Below are positions 8,797 through 17,157 of a DNA stretch of 64,000 nt, in pieces. The stretch is from Cognatishimia maritima (GTDB lineage: Bacteria > Pseudomonadota > Alphaproteobacteria > Rhodobacterales > Rhodobacteraceae): contig NZ_FQWM01000005.1 in NCBI RefSeq assembly GCF_900129685.1, forward strand, positions 7,501 to 71,500, read 5' to 3'. How positions within the stretch are numbered: position 1 is the stretch's first letter; each line of letters opens with the position of its first letter. Below the pieces are notes generated by a model. The model saw only the letters and a list, made by a program, of their open reading frames with translations, was not told the origin of the DNA and ran no database searches. Both the position numbers and the translations under genes were made by a program.

Positions 8797-10446
8797 TTAT
8801 CGACCAAGCAGCAGTTGCACCATGGTTTGCTGATCCACAAACCCTGTCACGCTAAGATCGCGCGATTTTTGGAAACGCCGGATCGCACGTCGTGCATCGC
8901 GGTCAAAGGCACCGTCAACTTTGCCGGTGTCAAAACCAAGACTGCGCAGACGGTTCTCAACCAACAGCCTCACGGCCGAATTCCCTGCCACAGCATTCTC
9001 TGCGGCTTGTAGACGTTTACGAGTTTCCTCGTTGTTGTCAGACTCGTTGGTCAATTGATCGATCCGCGTCTTCGCAGCATCAGCGAACACGCCGTCAGGA
9101 TGTGCGTTGAGGAAGGCACGATAGCTTTGAACGGTGTTTTTCTCCCGCGCTTCGTCCCATGCTGCACGTTCACGTGCATCCATTTCAGCGCGGCGTTCTG
9201 CTTCGATCGTGTCCAATTCTTCGCGTGCGATGTCTGCAAACAACCCATCGGGGAATTCTTTCAAATAGCTGCGATATCCCGCTTCTGTATTGCGAGCCCC
9301 GGTATCCTGCCAAAAGGCGCGGTCCCTTGCGTCTTCAATCTCGCGACGGCGGCGCGCTTCTTCTTCCAGTTCGGCTGCACGGCGCAACGCGAATTCTTGC
9401 ATCACCTGCAACTGATCACGATCAAGGTATCCATGCGCTTCGCGCCCCTGCGTGTCTTGCCATGCGCTGATTGCGCTGCGGGTGGCTGGGCCAAAGACGC
9501 CATCAATGCCACGCGGATCAAACCCCAATAGGGACAGATCGCGCTGTACATCGCGGCGTTGCTCGCGCGAGAGATTTAGCGCCTCTTCACGCTCTTTCAG
9601 GCGCGCCTCACGGTCATTCTCACGCTGAGAGAGCAAGCCCTTGGCATTCGCCGCAAACTGCCCGTTTGGGTAACGCTCCAGATAAGATCGCAAAGCCGCG
9701 TCTGATCCGATTTCACGCACCGCGTTCCAGAACGCAACCTCGCCACTGTCGCGGGATATATCGCGATTATCAGAGCGTGCCTCTGTGGGTTCGCGCGGCG
9801 TGAACGCAACGCTGCCTGAGACAAACCCTGTGACCTCAAGATCGTCAATGCCGCGCTCGATTTGACGCGTCGTGCCGCCCTCAGCCAGCAAGTTGTTCAG
9901 CGCAGCCTGCACATCCCGGCTGCTCCCCTTCAGAACGGTGGTTCCCTGCAATGGGGTATAGGTCAGCGTTTCGAAATCAAGACCGTCCACATCCTCGATG
10001 GGACGAGGGTCTTGGATCAAGGCCAAAACCGCGCGCCCGGCAGCGGCATCAAGCGCTTCATCAAACAGCGGTATTGGAAGCGCCTTCGCCCCAATATCAA
10101 ATCGATCCGGTGCGCGCGCTTCTTGCGACAACAGCCACGTCTGGCGTGGATCAGACAGCAAATGCCCGCGCACCACGATTACCACGCGATCAGCGCCATT
10201 GTCCGTGGTGGAATTAAGTGTAAACAGGGCCGCGCGCAACTCACTAAGGGTCGCGTTCTTGACCTCGATCACTTCAAATTCAGACTTTCGCAGGGCGTTT
10301 GCCATCGAAGATATACGCGCATCCCGTGGCAAGTCCTCCAGTGATCGGTAATCCTGCTGGTCAATAACAACGGCGACATCTCTGGCCGCAAGCGTTTGGG
10401 GCGCAAGCAACACCAAGGTCGCCACGGCGGCTTTCAAAATATGCAT
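8797..10446 (-). CDS. Exported caspase-like (peptidase C14 fold) pseudoenzyme with peptidoglycan-binding domains
   Basis: A 549-residue protein with a signal peptide (cleavage near TLAARD, residue 22). Residues about 23-150 follow the caspase-like pattern: VVIDQQDYRSLEDLP, then ALRKSEFEVIEVKNAT, then VVIVVRGH where the catalytic His would be (H95). The catalytic Cys position reads ALIQDPRP, and the whole protein has no cysteine, so it should be proteolytically dead. Two peptidoglycan-binding type 1 domains follow (about 294-345 and 488-548). Between and around them lie three copies of a 35-residue repeat (about 238-273, 378-412, 428-463) with the pattern W-x(n)-YxxYL-x3-PdGxFA-x2-A. GGAGAAG precedes the start. 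Likely a periplasmic wall-associated scaffold. Confidence 0.75.
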   Translation of the reverse strand: MHILKAAVATLVLLAPQTLAARDVAVVIDQQDYRSLEDLPRDARISSMANALRKSEFEVIEVKNATLSELRAALFTLNSTTDNGADRVVIVVRGHLLSDPRQTWLLSQEARAPDRFDIGAKALPIPLFDEALDAAAGRAVLALIQDPRPIEDVDGLDFETLTYTPLQGTTVLKGSSRDVQAALNNLLAEGGTTRQIERGIDDLEVTGFVSGSVAFTPREPTEARSDNRDISRDSGEVAFWNAVREIGSDAALRSYLERYPNGQFAANAKGLLSQRENDREARLKEREEALNLSREQRRDVQRDLSLLGFDPRGIDGVFGPATRSAISAWQDTQGREAHGYLDRDQLQVMQEFALRRAAELEEEARRRREIEDARDRAFWQDTGARNTEAGYRSYLKEFPDGLFADIAREELDTIEAERRAEMDARERAAWDEAREKNTVQSYRAFLNAHPDGVFADAAKTRIDQLTNESDNNEETRKRLQAAENAVAGNSAVRLLVENRLRSLGFDTGKVDGAFDRDARRAIRRFQKSRDLSVTGFVDQQTMVQLLLGR

Positions 10447-10534
10447 ATTTACTTCTCCAGATCATCCGGGACACTGGGTCCCATTCTGGAGCAGAAACGC
10501 CCGACTACAAAATTTCGTTCCTAAATCAATGGTT

Positions 10535-10558
10535 GCACCGGCGAAATGAGGCCGATGC
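10535..10558 (-). terminator. Stem-loop after the CoA-ligase operon
   Basis: GCATCGGC and GCCGGTGC, read leftward, form an eight-pair stem (one wobble pair) 25 bases after the last gene of the operon. There is no T-run, so it may be a 3' stabilising hairpin rather than a true terminator. Confidence 0.35.
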
Positions 10559-10582
10559 GAGGGTTTGTCGAACAGTCAAAGC

Positions 10583-11803
10583 CTAGTCGTATTTGCGCTG
10601 ATCCTCGATCACGATGCCATCGTTTGGCAGCGAGCCAGGCGGAACAATTTCGATCTGCCCTTTCAGCTTCAATACGCTGACGACGCTGTCCAGATAATGG
10701 TCTGCATTGTCGGCAATTGTCTCTAGTTGAACCGTCATCACATCGGTCTCACCTTTGCGACTTGCCACAATCCGCGCCTTGGACACTTCGCTGTGACGCG
10801 CGACCAGCGCGGCGACCTGTTCAGGACGTACAAACATGCCTTTGATCTTAGCGGTCTGATCCGCCCGTCCCATCCAACCACGGATACGCATATTGGTCCG
10901 GCCACATGGGCTGGTGCCAGTCAAAACAGCAGACAAGTCCCCGGTGGCAAACCGAATGAGGGGGTAGTCGGGGTTCAACGTGGTCACCACAACTTCGCCA
11001 ACCTCACCCTCGGGAACAGGGTTGCCCGTGCCCGGCGTGACGATTTCGACGATAACATGCTCGTCCAATATCAGGCCCTCTTTGGCCTCTGTCTCATAGG
11101 CAATGTTGCCAAGATCCGCTGTCGCGTAGCTTTGCAAGCAGGTGATCCCACGGTCTTCGTAATAGGCGCGCAACGACGGAAAAAGCGCGCCGCCGCCCAC
11201 TGCTGCTTTGGCAAAGCTGAGGTTCTTGCCCAGTGCGTCTGCTCGATCCAGAATGATCTTCAAGTAATCTGGCGTGCCCGCATAGGCTGTCGCGCCCAGC
11301 GCCTCGGCGGCCTCAACCTGCAGGTCGGTTTGACCTGTTCCAGCCGGAATAACCGACGCCCCAACCGCGCGCGCGCCATTTTCAAAGATCATGCCAGCTG
11401 GTGTGAGGTGGTAGCCAAAACAGTTCTGAACGACGTCACCCCGACCGATGCCGCAGGCGTGCAAAAACCGCCCCATTCGCCACCAGTCGTCACTCGTGCG
11501 ACCGGGCTCATAGATGGGACCCGGGGATTGAAACAGATGCTCGAATTGCCCTGTGGTTGCGGCGGCAAAGCCGCCAAATGGCGGGTGCTTTCTCTGTGCA
11601 GCCACAAGATCGGATTTCCGAAGCACCGGCAATTCTGCAAGATCAGCGACAGAAGTGACCTCAGATGCATCTACTTCACGATAACATTCGGCGTTCCCGG
11701 CCAAAGCCTTTGCACGCGCGATCTGCTGCGGAAGCCTCTCGGCGATGTCCTTTGCGCGTTCATCGTCCGAGCGCGTTTCCAAATGGTCGTAATAGCGGCT
11801 CAT
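10583..11803 (-). CDS. Phenylacetate-CoA ligase family protein (PaaK-like)
   Basis: A 406-residue adenylate-forming ligase expected to activate a carboxylic acid with ATP and CoA. PaaK-like features are FQSPGPIYEPGR, the CFGYHLTPAG segment, GTPDYLK, LQSYATADLG, the hinge-region RFATGDLS and the C-terminal RIRGWMGRADQ followed by KIKGMFV. It is slightly shorter than PaaK. No other phenylacetate-pathway gene is present, so the substrate is probably another aromatic or short acid. It is the last gene of the leftward operon with the Liv-type importer, 50 bases after livF, suggesting it activates the imported compound. Confidence 0.85.
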   Translation of the reverse strand: MSRYYDHLETRSDDERAKDIAERLPQQIARAKALAGNAECYREVDASEVTSVADLAELPVLRKSDLVAAQRKHPPFGGFAAATTGQFEHLFQSPGPIYEPGRTSDDWWRMGRFLHACGIGRGDVVQNCFGYHLTPAGMIFENGARAVGASVIPAGTGQTDLQVEAAEALGATAYAGTPDYLKIILDRADALGKNLSFAKAAVGGGALFPSLRAYYEDRGITCLQSYATADLGNIAYETEAKEGLILDEHVIVEIVTPGTGNPVPEGEVGEVVVTTLNPDYPLIRFATGDLSAVLTGTSPCGRTNMRIRGWMGRADQTAKIKGMFVRPEQVAALVARHSEVSKARIVASRKGETDVMTVQLETIADNADHYLDSVVSVLKLKGQIEIVPPGSLPNDGIVIEDQRKYD

Positions 11804-11853
11804 GAGGTCTCTTCTTTGCTTTGATCAGGGCGAGTGTCGGGAAGGAACAAGCG

Positions 11854-12678
11854 TCAGCTCAGCCAACGCTTGCGGCGGCGATAAGACCGCACATCCCGGA
11901 AGGACTTGCGCCCATCATCTGACATACCGAGGTAGAATTCTTTTACGTCCGGGTTCTCTCGCAATTCGGCGGCAGGGCCATCCATCACAATGCGCCCAGA
12001 TTCCAAAATATAGCCGTAGTGGGCATAGCGCAGGGCGACATTGGTGTTCTGCTCTGCGAGCAGGAAGGTCACGCCTTCATTTTCATTCACCGATTTCACG
12101 ATCTCAAAAATCTGTTCGACCAGCTGCGGAGCCAGACCCATCGACGGTTCATCAAGCAAGATGGTTTCCGGGCGGCTCATCAAGGCGCGGCCCATGGCAA
12201 CCATCTGCTGTTCGCCACCAGATGTGTAGCCCGCTTGCGATTTGCGCCGTTCTTTCAGGCGCGGAAAATATTGATAGACCATTTCCAGATCTCGCTGCAC
12301 CGCTGCTTTCCCATCGCTCCGGGTATAGGCTCCTGTCAGCAAGTTTTCTTCGACAGTCAGGTGTTCAAAGCAGTGACGGCCTTCCATCACTTGGATCACT
12401 CCGCGTTTCACCAAGGCTGCCGGATCAAGGTCCTGCACACGCTGGCCGCGATAGATCACAGACCCTTTGGTGACCTCGCCCCGTTCGGAATGCAGCAGGT
12501 TTGACACGGCCTTGAGCGTCGTTGTCTTCCCTGCCCCGTTGCCGCCGAGCAATGCGGTGATCCCGCCCTTTGGTACGCTGAGGCTCACGCCTTTCAGCAC
12601 GAGGATCACATGGTTGTAGATCACCTCGATATTGTTGACCTCAAGCAGGTTGTCTTGTGGTGAAGCTGCATCCAGCAT
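11854..12678 (-). CDS. livF: Liv-type ABC transporter ATP-binding protein (LivF)
   Basis: A 274-residue cytosolic ATPase of the HAAT (branched-chain amino acid type) importer family. It shows Walker A GGNGAGKTTT, signature TSGGEQQMVAMGRA and Walker B ILLDEPSMGLAP, the last being typical of LivF. The C-terminal tail after YLGMS is longer than usual and ends in an Arg-rich stretch (SYRRRKRWLS). The start at 12676-12678 follows AAGGA. It is separated from the binding-protein gene by a strong inverted repeat. Partners are LivG, LivH and LivM upstream in the operon. Substrate specificity rests on the binding protein and is not known. Confidence 0.93.
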   Translation of the reverse strand: MLDAASPQDNLLEVNNIEVIYNHVILVLKGVSLSVPKGGITALLGGNGAGKTTTLKAVSNLLHSERGEVTKGSVIYRGQRVQDLDPAALVKRGVIQVMEGRHCFEHLTVEENLLTGAYTRSDGKAAVQRDLEMVYQYFPRLKERRKSQAGYTSGGEQQMVAMGRALMSRPETILLDEPSMGLAPQLVEQIFEIVKSVNENEGVTFLLAEQNTNVALRYAHYGYILESGRIVMDGPAAELRENPDVKEFYLGMSDDGRKSFRDVRSYRRRKRWLS

Positions 12679-12704
12679 GGACCGGTATCCTTATCATCAA
12701 TAGC

Positions 12705-12730
12705 GGCCCGGCCGACAATCCGGCCGGGCC
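12705..12730. repeat. REP-like inverted repeat between the binding-protein gene and livF
   Basis: Perfect 10-bp arms, GGCCCGGCCG (12705-12714) and CGGCCGGGCC (12721-12730), with a six-base loop. No T-run follows on either strand. The position, just after the binding-protein stop, fits an RNA-stabilising hairpin that raises binding-protein mRNA over downstream genes. Confidence 0.75.
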
Positions 12731-12737
12731 ATTGCAC

Positions 12738-14021
12738 TTAGCTGCACCCTGGGGTGATATTGCTTTCCGCTGCATAGGCAGCAGAGTCCGCTTCAATCAG
12801 CGGCCCAACGACAGAGGCATCAGCAGGAGCGAACTCTGAAATCAGGCTCCACTCTTCGGTTGATGCATTCCACTGAGCAATGGCCGCCATGCCTTCACCG
12901 CCATGGTTCTCGCAGGAGATAGTGAATTCCGGCCCGAAGTTCGGAAGGCCTGCAGCCTCCATGGTTTCAGCCGTGATCGACAGGCTCTCCATCGCATCGC
13001 GCATCATGCCCGAGTCGATCTCGGAGACGCCATTCGCAGCCTGCGCTTGTTTCGCAGCTTCGGCCGCAAGGAAGGCCGCATAGACGCCACGGTTATAGAG
13101 AACCGTACCGACCTGATCGCCCGCGCCGGCGGCTTTGCCCGCATCGACAACATACTTGCGGATATCGTCAAACACCGGGAAATCGGAGCCAACATTGTGG
13201 AACTGAACAGACTTGTAACCATCTGCCCCCATGCCCGCTGGCTTCACGTCGTTCTCAGAGCCAGACCACCAGATGCCCATGAAGTTTTCCATGTTGAACC
13301 GGATGTTCGCGGCTTCTTGGATTGCCACTTGGTTCATTACACCCCAACCCCAGAAGAGGATGAAATCTGGGCGTTCGCGGCGAATTTGCAGCCACTGCGA
13401 CTTTTGCTCTTGACCTGGGTAATCAATCGGGATCGCGTTGAAGTCAAAGCCGTGCTTCTCTGCCAGCGCTTCCAGCGTTGGAATCGGTTCACGACCATAG
13501 GCACCATTGAAGTGCAGGAGCGTGATTTTCTTACCTTCCAGCGAACCACCAGACTGTTCTAGGAAGTGGTTCACACCAGCAGAGGCCCCATCCCAGTAGT
13601 TGGCGGGATAGTTAAAGACGTGGCTAAACACTTTGCCGTTCTTGGCTGAGGTCCGGCCATAGCCCATGGTGTGCATCGGGATGTTGTCCGCCGTCACCTT
13701 GGGGATCAGCTGATAGGTGATACCTGTGGACAGCGGTTGATAAATCAATGCGCCATCGTCCTTCGTGGCCTCATAACACTCGACACCTTTTTCGGTGTTA
13801 TAGGCTGTCTCACATTCTGGGACCCGCGCCAGTTCGCCGCCGATGCCGCCGTCACGCTCATTCAACAGCGTAAAGTAGTCGGCGTAGCCATCCGCAAAGG
13901 GAATCCCGCCTGCCGCAAATGGGCCGGTCCGGTAGCTGAGCGATGGGAACACGAGGTCTGCCATCGCCGGGGCTGCCGCGACGGTCATCCCCAATGCCAA
14001 GCTTGCAAGTTTCAGTTTCAT
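12738..14021 (-). CDS. Liv-type ABC transporter periplasmic substrate-binding protein
   Basis: A 427-residue type I periplasmic binding protein with a clear signal peptide (MKLKLASLALGM, cleavage after AMA). Features of the family include the early LSYRTGPFAAGG segment, DGGIGG, and FILFWGWGVMNQ. The start at 14019-14021 follows a very strong GGAGGAG. The binding protein sets the importer's specificity; its place between two acyl-CoA ligase genes suggests an acid other than an amino acid, but this is inference. It lies between livM and livF in the operon, followed by a stem-loop, which is the usual arrangement for a highly expressed binding protein. Confidence 0.9.
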   Translation of the reverse strand: MKLKLASLALGMTVAAAPAMADLVFPSLSYRTGPFAAGGIPFADGYADYFTLLNERDGGIGGELARVPECETAYNTEKGVECYEATKDDGALIYQPLSTGITYQLIPKVTADNIPMHTMGYGRTSAKNGKVFSHVFNYPANYWDGASAGVNHFLEQSGGSLEGKKITLLHFNGAYGREPIPTLEALAEKHGFDFNAIPIDYPGQEQKSQWLQIRRERPDFILFWGWGVMNQVAIQEAANIRFNMENFMGIWWSGSENDVKPAGMGADGYKSVQFHNVGSDFPVFDDIRKYVVDAGKAAGAGDQVGTVLYNRGVYAAFLAAEAAKQAQAANGVSEIDSGMMRDAMESLSITAETMEAAGLPNFGPEFTISCENHGGEGMAAIAQWNASTEEWSLISEFAPADASVVGPLIEADSAAYAAESNITPGCS

Positions 14022-14103
14022 AGGTTTCTCCTCCCTACTGATTAAACAATCTCGGGCACTTGGGCGGCCCTTGGATTGCATGATGGTTTGACGGTGGCCC
14101 GGC

Positions 14104-15180
14104 CTAGTGCGGGAAGGGCCACAGCCGCAGTTTTTCCTTAGCCACGCGCCAAAGCTGCGCGAGGCCGTGTGGTTCAAGGATCAGGAACATGATGATCAGC
14201 CCACCAACGATGATGAACTCTAGGTGTGCCGCCAAATCAGTCGGCCAACCCAACGTGCCCACGAGCACGTTCTTCAGGAACACCGGTAGCAGCACGAGGA
14301 ACGCGGCACCTGCAAAGCTGCCAAAGATCGATCCCAAGCCACCAATGATGATCATGAAAAGAACAAGGAAACTTTTGGTGATGCCAAAGCTGTCTCCGGC
14401 CTCAGCGGCTCCAAGGTAAACAGCAAAGAACAGTGCGCCCGCAATTCCAACAAAGAAACCTGACACCGCGAAGGCTGAAATCTTGGCTTTCAATGGGTTC
14501 ACCCCAATGATTTCAGCCGCAATATCCATGTCGCGGATCGCCATCCATTGCCGTCCTTGCATACCACGGGTGAGGTTGCGCGCAATCAGAGCACAGACGG
14601 TCAGGATAACCAGACAGAACAGATAGGTCGCCCAGGCTTCGGTGTTTGGGCCTGTCACCTCGATCCCGAAAATTGTGCGTTCCGGTGCGTTGATTTGCCC
14701 AGACGCCGAGTAGTTGTAGAACCACGGCACCCGGTTGAAGAGCCAGACCAGAAAGAACTGCGCAGCCAAGGTAGCAACAGCCAGATAGAACCCTTTGATC
14801 CGCAGCGACGGCAGGCCGAAAACCACACAGACGATCCCTGTGATCCCGCCCGCCAAAAGGACGTGGATCAAGATGCTGACGTCAGGAAAGGCAGTCATCA
14901 GCTTGTAACAGCCATAGGCCCCTACCGCCATGAACCCGCCGGTCCCAAGGCTGACCTGACCGCAGTAACCGGTTAGGATGTTTAGCCCGATGGCCGCAAT
15001 CGAGTAGATCAGGAACGGCAGGAAGATCGCATTGACCCAATAGTCATTGATCAGGAAGGGTATGATGGCGAAGCCCATAAACAGGACCGCATAGTACCGA
15101 TACCGGTCGAATTTGACCGGAAAGGTCTGGTTGTCTTCGGCGTAAGACGTTTTGAAATCGCCTGCTTCACGATAGAACAT
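14104..15180 (-). CDS. livM: Liv-type ABC transporter permease (LivM)
   Basis: A 358-residue inner-membrane permease with about nine to ten hydrophobic segments. The family signature for LivM is seen as NILTGYCGQVSLGTGGFMAVGAY split over the third helix region, with the coupling motif around AEIIGVNP. A hydrophilic N-terminal extension of about 28 residues precedes the first helix. GGAGG precedes the start at 15178-15180. It should pair with LivH to form the channel and be energised by LivG and LivF. Confidence 0.93.
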   Translation of the reverse strand: MFYREAGDFKTSYAEDNQTFPVKFDRYRYYAVLFMGFAIIPFLINDYWVNAIFLPFLIYSIAAIGLNILTGYCGQVSLGTGGFMAVGAYGCYKLMTAFPDVSILIHVLLAGGITGIVCVVFGLPSLRIKGFYLAVATLAAQFFLVWLFNRVPWFYNYSASGQINAPERTIFGIEVTGPNTEAWATYLFCLVILTVCALIARNLTRGMQGRQWMAIRDMDIAAEIIGVNPLKAKISAFAVSGFFVGIAGALFFAVYLGAAEAGDSFGITKSFLVLFMIIIGGLGSIFGSFAGAAFLVLLPVFLKNVLVGTLGWPTDLAAHLEFIIVGGLIIMFLILEPHGLAQLWRVAKEKLRLWPFPH

Positions 15181-15226
15181 CTCTTAGGCCTCCGTTCGGG
15201 AATTGGTTTGAATTGCGAGTTGGGGG

Positions 15227-16213
15227 TTAGACGCGTTCAATGATCTTCTCCCCAAAGAGGCCCTGCGGCCGGAACACCAGAAAGATCAGCGCCAGAACAT
15301 AAGCGAACCAGTTTTCAGTCGCGCCGCCCACCAGCGGGCCCACTGCGAACTCAAACATTTTCTCGCCAACGCCGATGATCAAACCGCCAATGATCGCGCC
15401 GGGGATAGATGTAAAACCTCCGAGCATCAGCACGGGCAGCGCCTTGAGTGCGATCAGAGACAGTGAAAACTGCACGCCCGACTTCGCGCCCCACATGATG
15501 CCTGCCACCAGAGCGACAAAGCCTGCGACAGACCAGACCATGATCCAGATGAAGTTCAGCGACACGCCAACCGACAAAGCCGCCTGGTGGTCATCCGCAA
15601 CCGCACGCATGGCGCGGCCCTGCTTGGTGTATTGAGCAAAGATCACCAGCGCGCTGACCAATAGGATCGCAATCGCGGTCGCAACCAGATCAAGATTGTC
15701 GATAAAAAAGCCATAGCCAAACCAACCGTAGGTGGTCTCATCGATCAGGGTGTTGATCCCTTGCGGCAGGCCAACTTCCAGCTTCTTGATTTCAGAGCCC
15801 CACATGATGTCCCCGACACCTTCGAGGAAATACGCCAGGCCAATCGTGGCCATAAAGAGGATGATCGGCTCCTGCCCCACCAGATGGCGGAACACAAATT
15901 TCTGCACGCAAACTGCCAGCAGAACCATGACACCCATGGTCAATAGGATCGCGAGAACAGCGGGCACGTGCCATCCGAAGTGATGGATTTCTGTACCAAA
16001 GATCGCATTGATAAGATGGCCAAAGGGTACCTGCCCTTCCATGATCCCCACCAAGGTCAGCGCAGAAAAGAGCGCCATCACACCTTGGGCGTAATTAAAG
16101 ATGCCAGAGGCTTTGTAGATCAGGACGAACCCCAAGGCGACCAGCGCGTATAGCACTCCGGCCATCAATCCGTTGAGGAATACCTCCATGCCGAATATCA
16201 GTTGATCAGGCAT
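15227..16213 (-). CDS. livH: Liv-type ABC transporter permease (LivH)
   Basis: A 328-residue permease, the second half of the importer channel. The LivH hallmark is near the N-terminus: LVALGFVLIYKASGIFNYAQG. The coupling loop reads MRAVADDHQAALSVGV and the C-terminal GGFTSIPGAIIGGLIIG is also typical. About eight to nine membrane segments are seen. The start follows GGAGG, and livM follows after 46 bases. Confidence 0.93.
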   Translation of the reverse strand: MPDQLIFGMEVFLNGLMAGVLYALVALGFVLIYKASGIFNYAQGVMALFSALTLVGIMEGQVPFGHLINAIFGTEIHHFGWHVPAVLAILLTMGVMVLLAVCVQKFVFRHLVGQEPIILFMATIGLAYFLEGVGDIMWGSEIKKLEVGLPQGINTLIDETTYGWFGYGFFIDNLDLVATAIAILLVSALVIFAQYTKQGRAMRAVADDHQAALSVGVSLNFIWIMVWSVAGFVALVAGIMWGAKSGVQFSLSLIALKALPVLMLGGFTSIPGAIIGGLIIGVGEKMFEFAVGPLVGGATENWFAYVLALIFLVFRPQGLFGEKIIERV

Positions 16214-16245
16214 CGTGATGGCCTCCGAATTTCATGTGAATTTGA

Positions 16246-17064
16246 TTAGTCATGTGCGACCCCCAAATAGGCGTCGATGACGTCTTGATTGTTGCGGACT
16301 TCGTCCGGGGTGCCGTCGCCGATCTTTTTGCCGTAATCCATCACGACCACGCGGTCGGACAGGTCCATGACCACACCCATGTCGTGTTCAATCAGTGCAA
16401 TCGTCGTGCCGAACTCGTCATTCACGTCGAGAATGAAGCGGCTCATGTCCTCTTTCTCTTCGACGTTCATGCCAGCCATAGGCTCATCCAGCAAAAGGAT
16501 GGAAGGTTCCGCCGCTAGGGCACGCGCCAGTTCGACACGTTTCTTTAGGCCATAGGGCAGACGGCCCACCGGCGTTTTTCGGATCGTCTGGATTTCAAGG
16601 AAGTCGATGATCTTTTCGACCACTTCACGGTTCGCAACTTCCTCGCGCTCAGCACGACCTTTCCAGAACGCCTGCTCAAACAGGTTCGCTTTGGAGTGGT
16701 GCAACCGCCCCGTCATGATGTTGTCCAGCACAGTCATGCCTTCGAACAAGGCAATGTTCTGGAAGGTACGCGCGATACCCTGGCGTGCCACCTGATAGGG
16801 GCGCATTGAGGGGCGCAGCTTGCCTTTATAGAAAACCTGCCCTTCCTGCGGATTGTAAAAGCCGGAAATGACATTCAACATAGATGACTTGCCAGCACCA
16901 TTAGGTCCGATGATCGCGCGGATTTCGCCTTGGCGGATGTCAAAACTGATATCCTTGATGGCAACCACACCGCCAAACCGCAGAGTGATGTTTTTCATCT
17001 CCATCACCACACCGCCAATGGTGCGACCGTCTTCTGTGACGTAGCTGTCAGAGGCATCAAGCAT
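16246..17064 (-). CDS. livG: Liv-type ABC transporter ATP-binding protein (LivG)
   Basis: A 272-residue ATPase. Walker A is GPNGAGKSSM, Walker B ILLDEPMAGMN, and the ABC signature is the unusual LPYGLKKRVELARA seen in many LivG proteins of this type. The long TGRLHHSK insertion region after the Q-loop is also LivG-like. GGAGG precedes the start at 17062-17064. The gene lies 93 bases after the acyl-CoA synthetase gene and 32 bases before livH, so it belongs to the same transcript. Confidence 0.93.
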   Translation of the reverse strand: MLDASDSYVTEDGRTIGGVVMEMKNITLRFGGVVAIKDISFDIRQGEIRAIIGPNGAGKSSMLNVISGFYNPQEGQVFYKGKLRPSMRPYQVARQGIARTFQNIALFEGMTVLDNIMTGRLHHSKANLFEQAFWKGRAEREEVANREVVEKIIDFLEIQTIRKTPVGRLPYGLKKRVELARALAAEPSILLLDEPMAGMNVEEKEDMSRFILDVNDEFGTTIALIEHDMGVVMDLSDRVVVMDYGKKIGDGTPDEVRNNQDVIDAYLGVAHD

Positions 17065-17157
17065 GGCGCACCTCCAGAGTTTGAATTTTCTGTTGGCCTA
17101 GGCGCGGCATTCTTTTCGCACCAAGGGCTGTGATTTGTCGGGATTCAACGCGCGCAA

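Noticed and set aside
10727-11824. A 365-codon open frame antisense to the PaaK-like gene
   Set aside because: It overlaps a well-supported ligase throughout and has no motif or start signal of its own.
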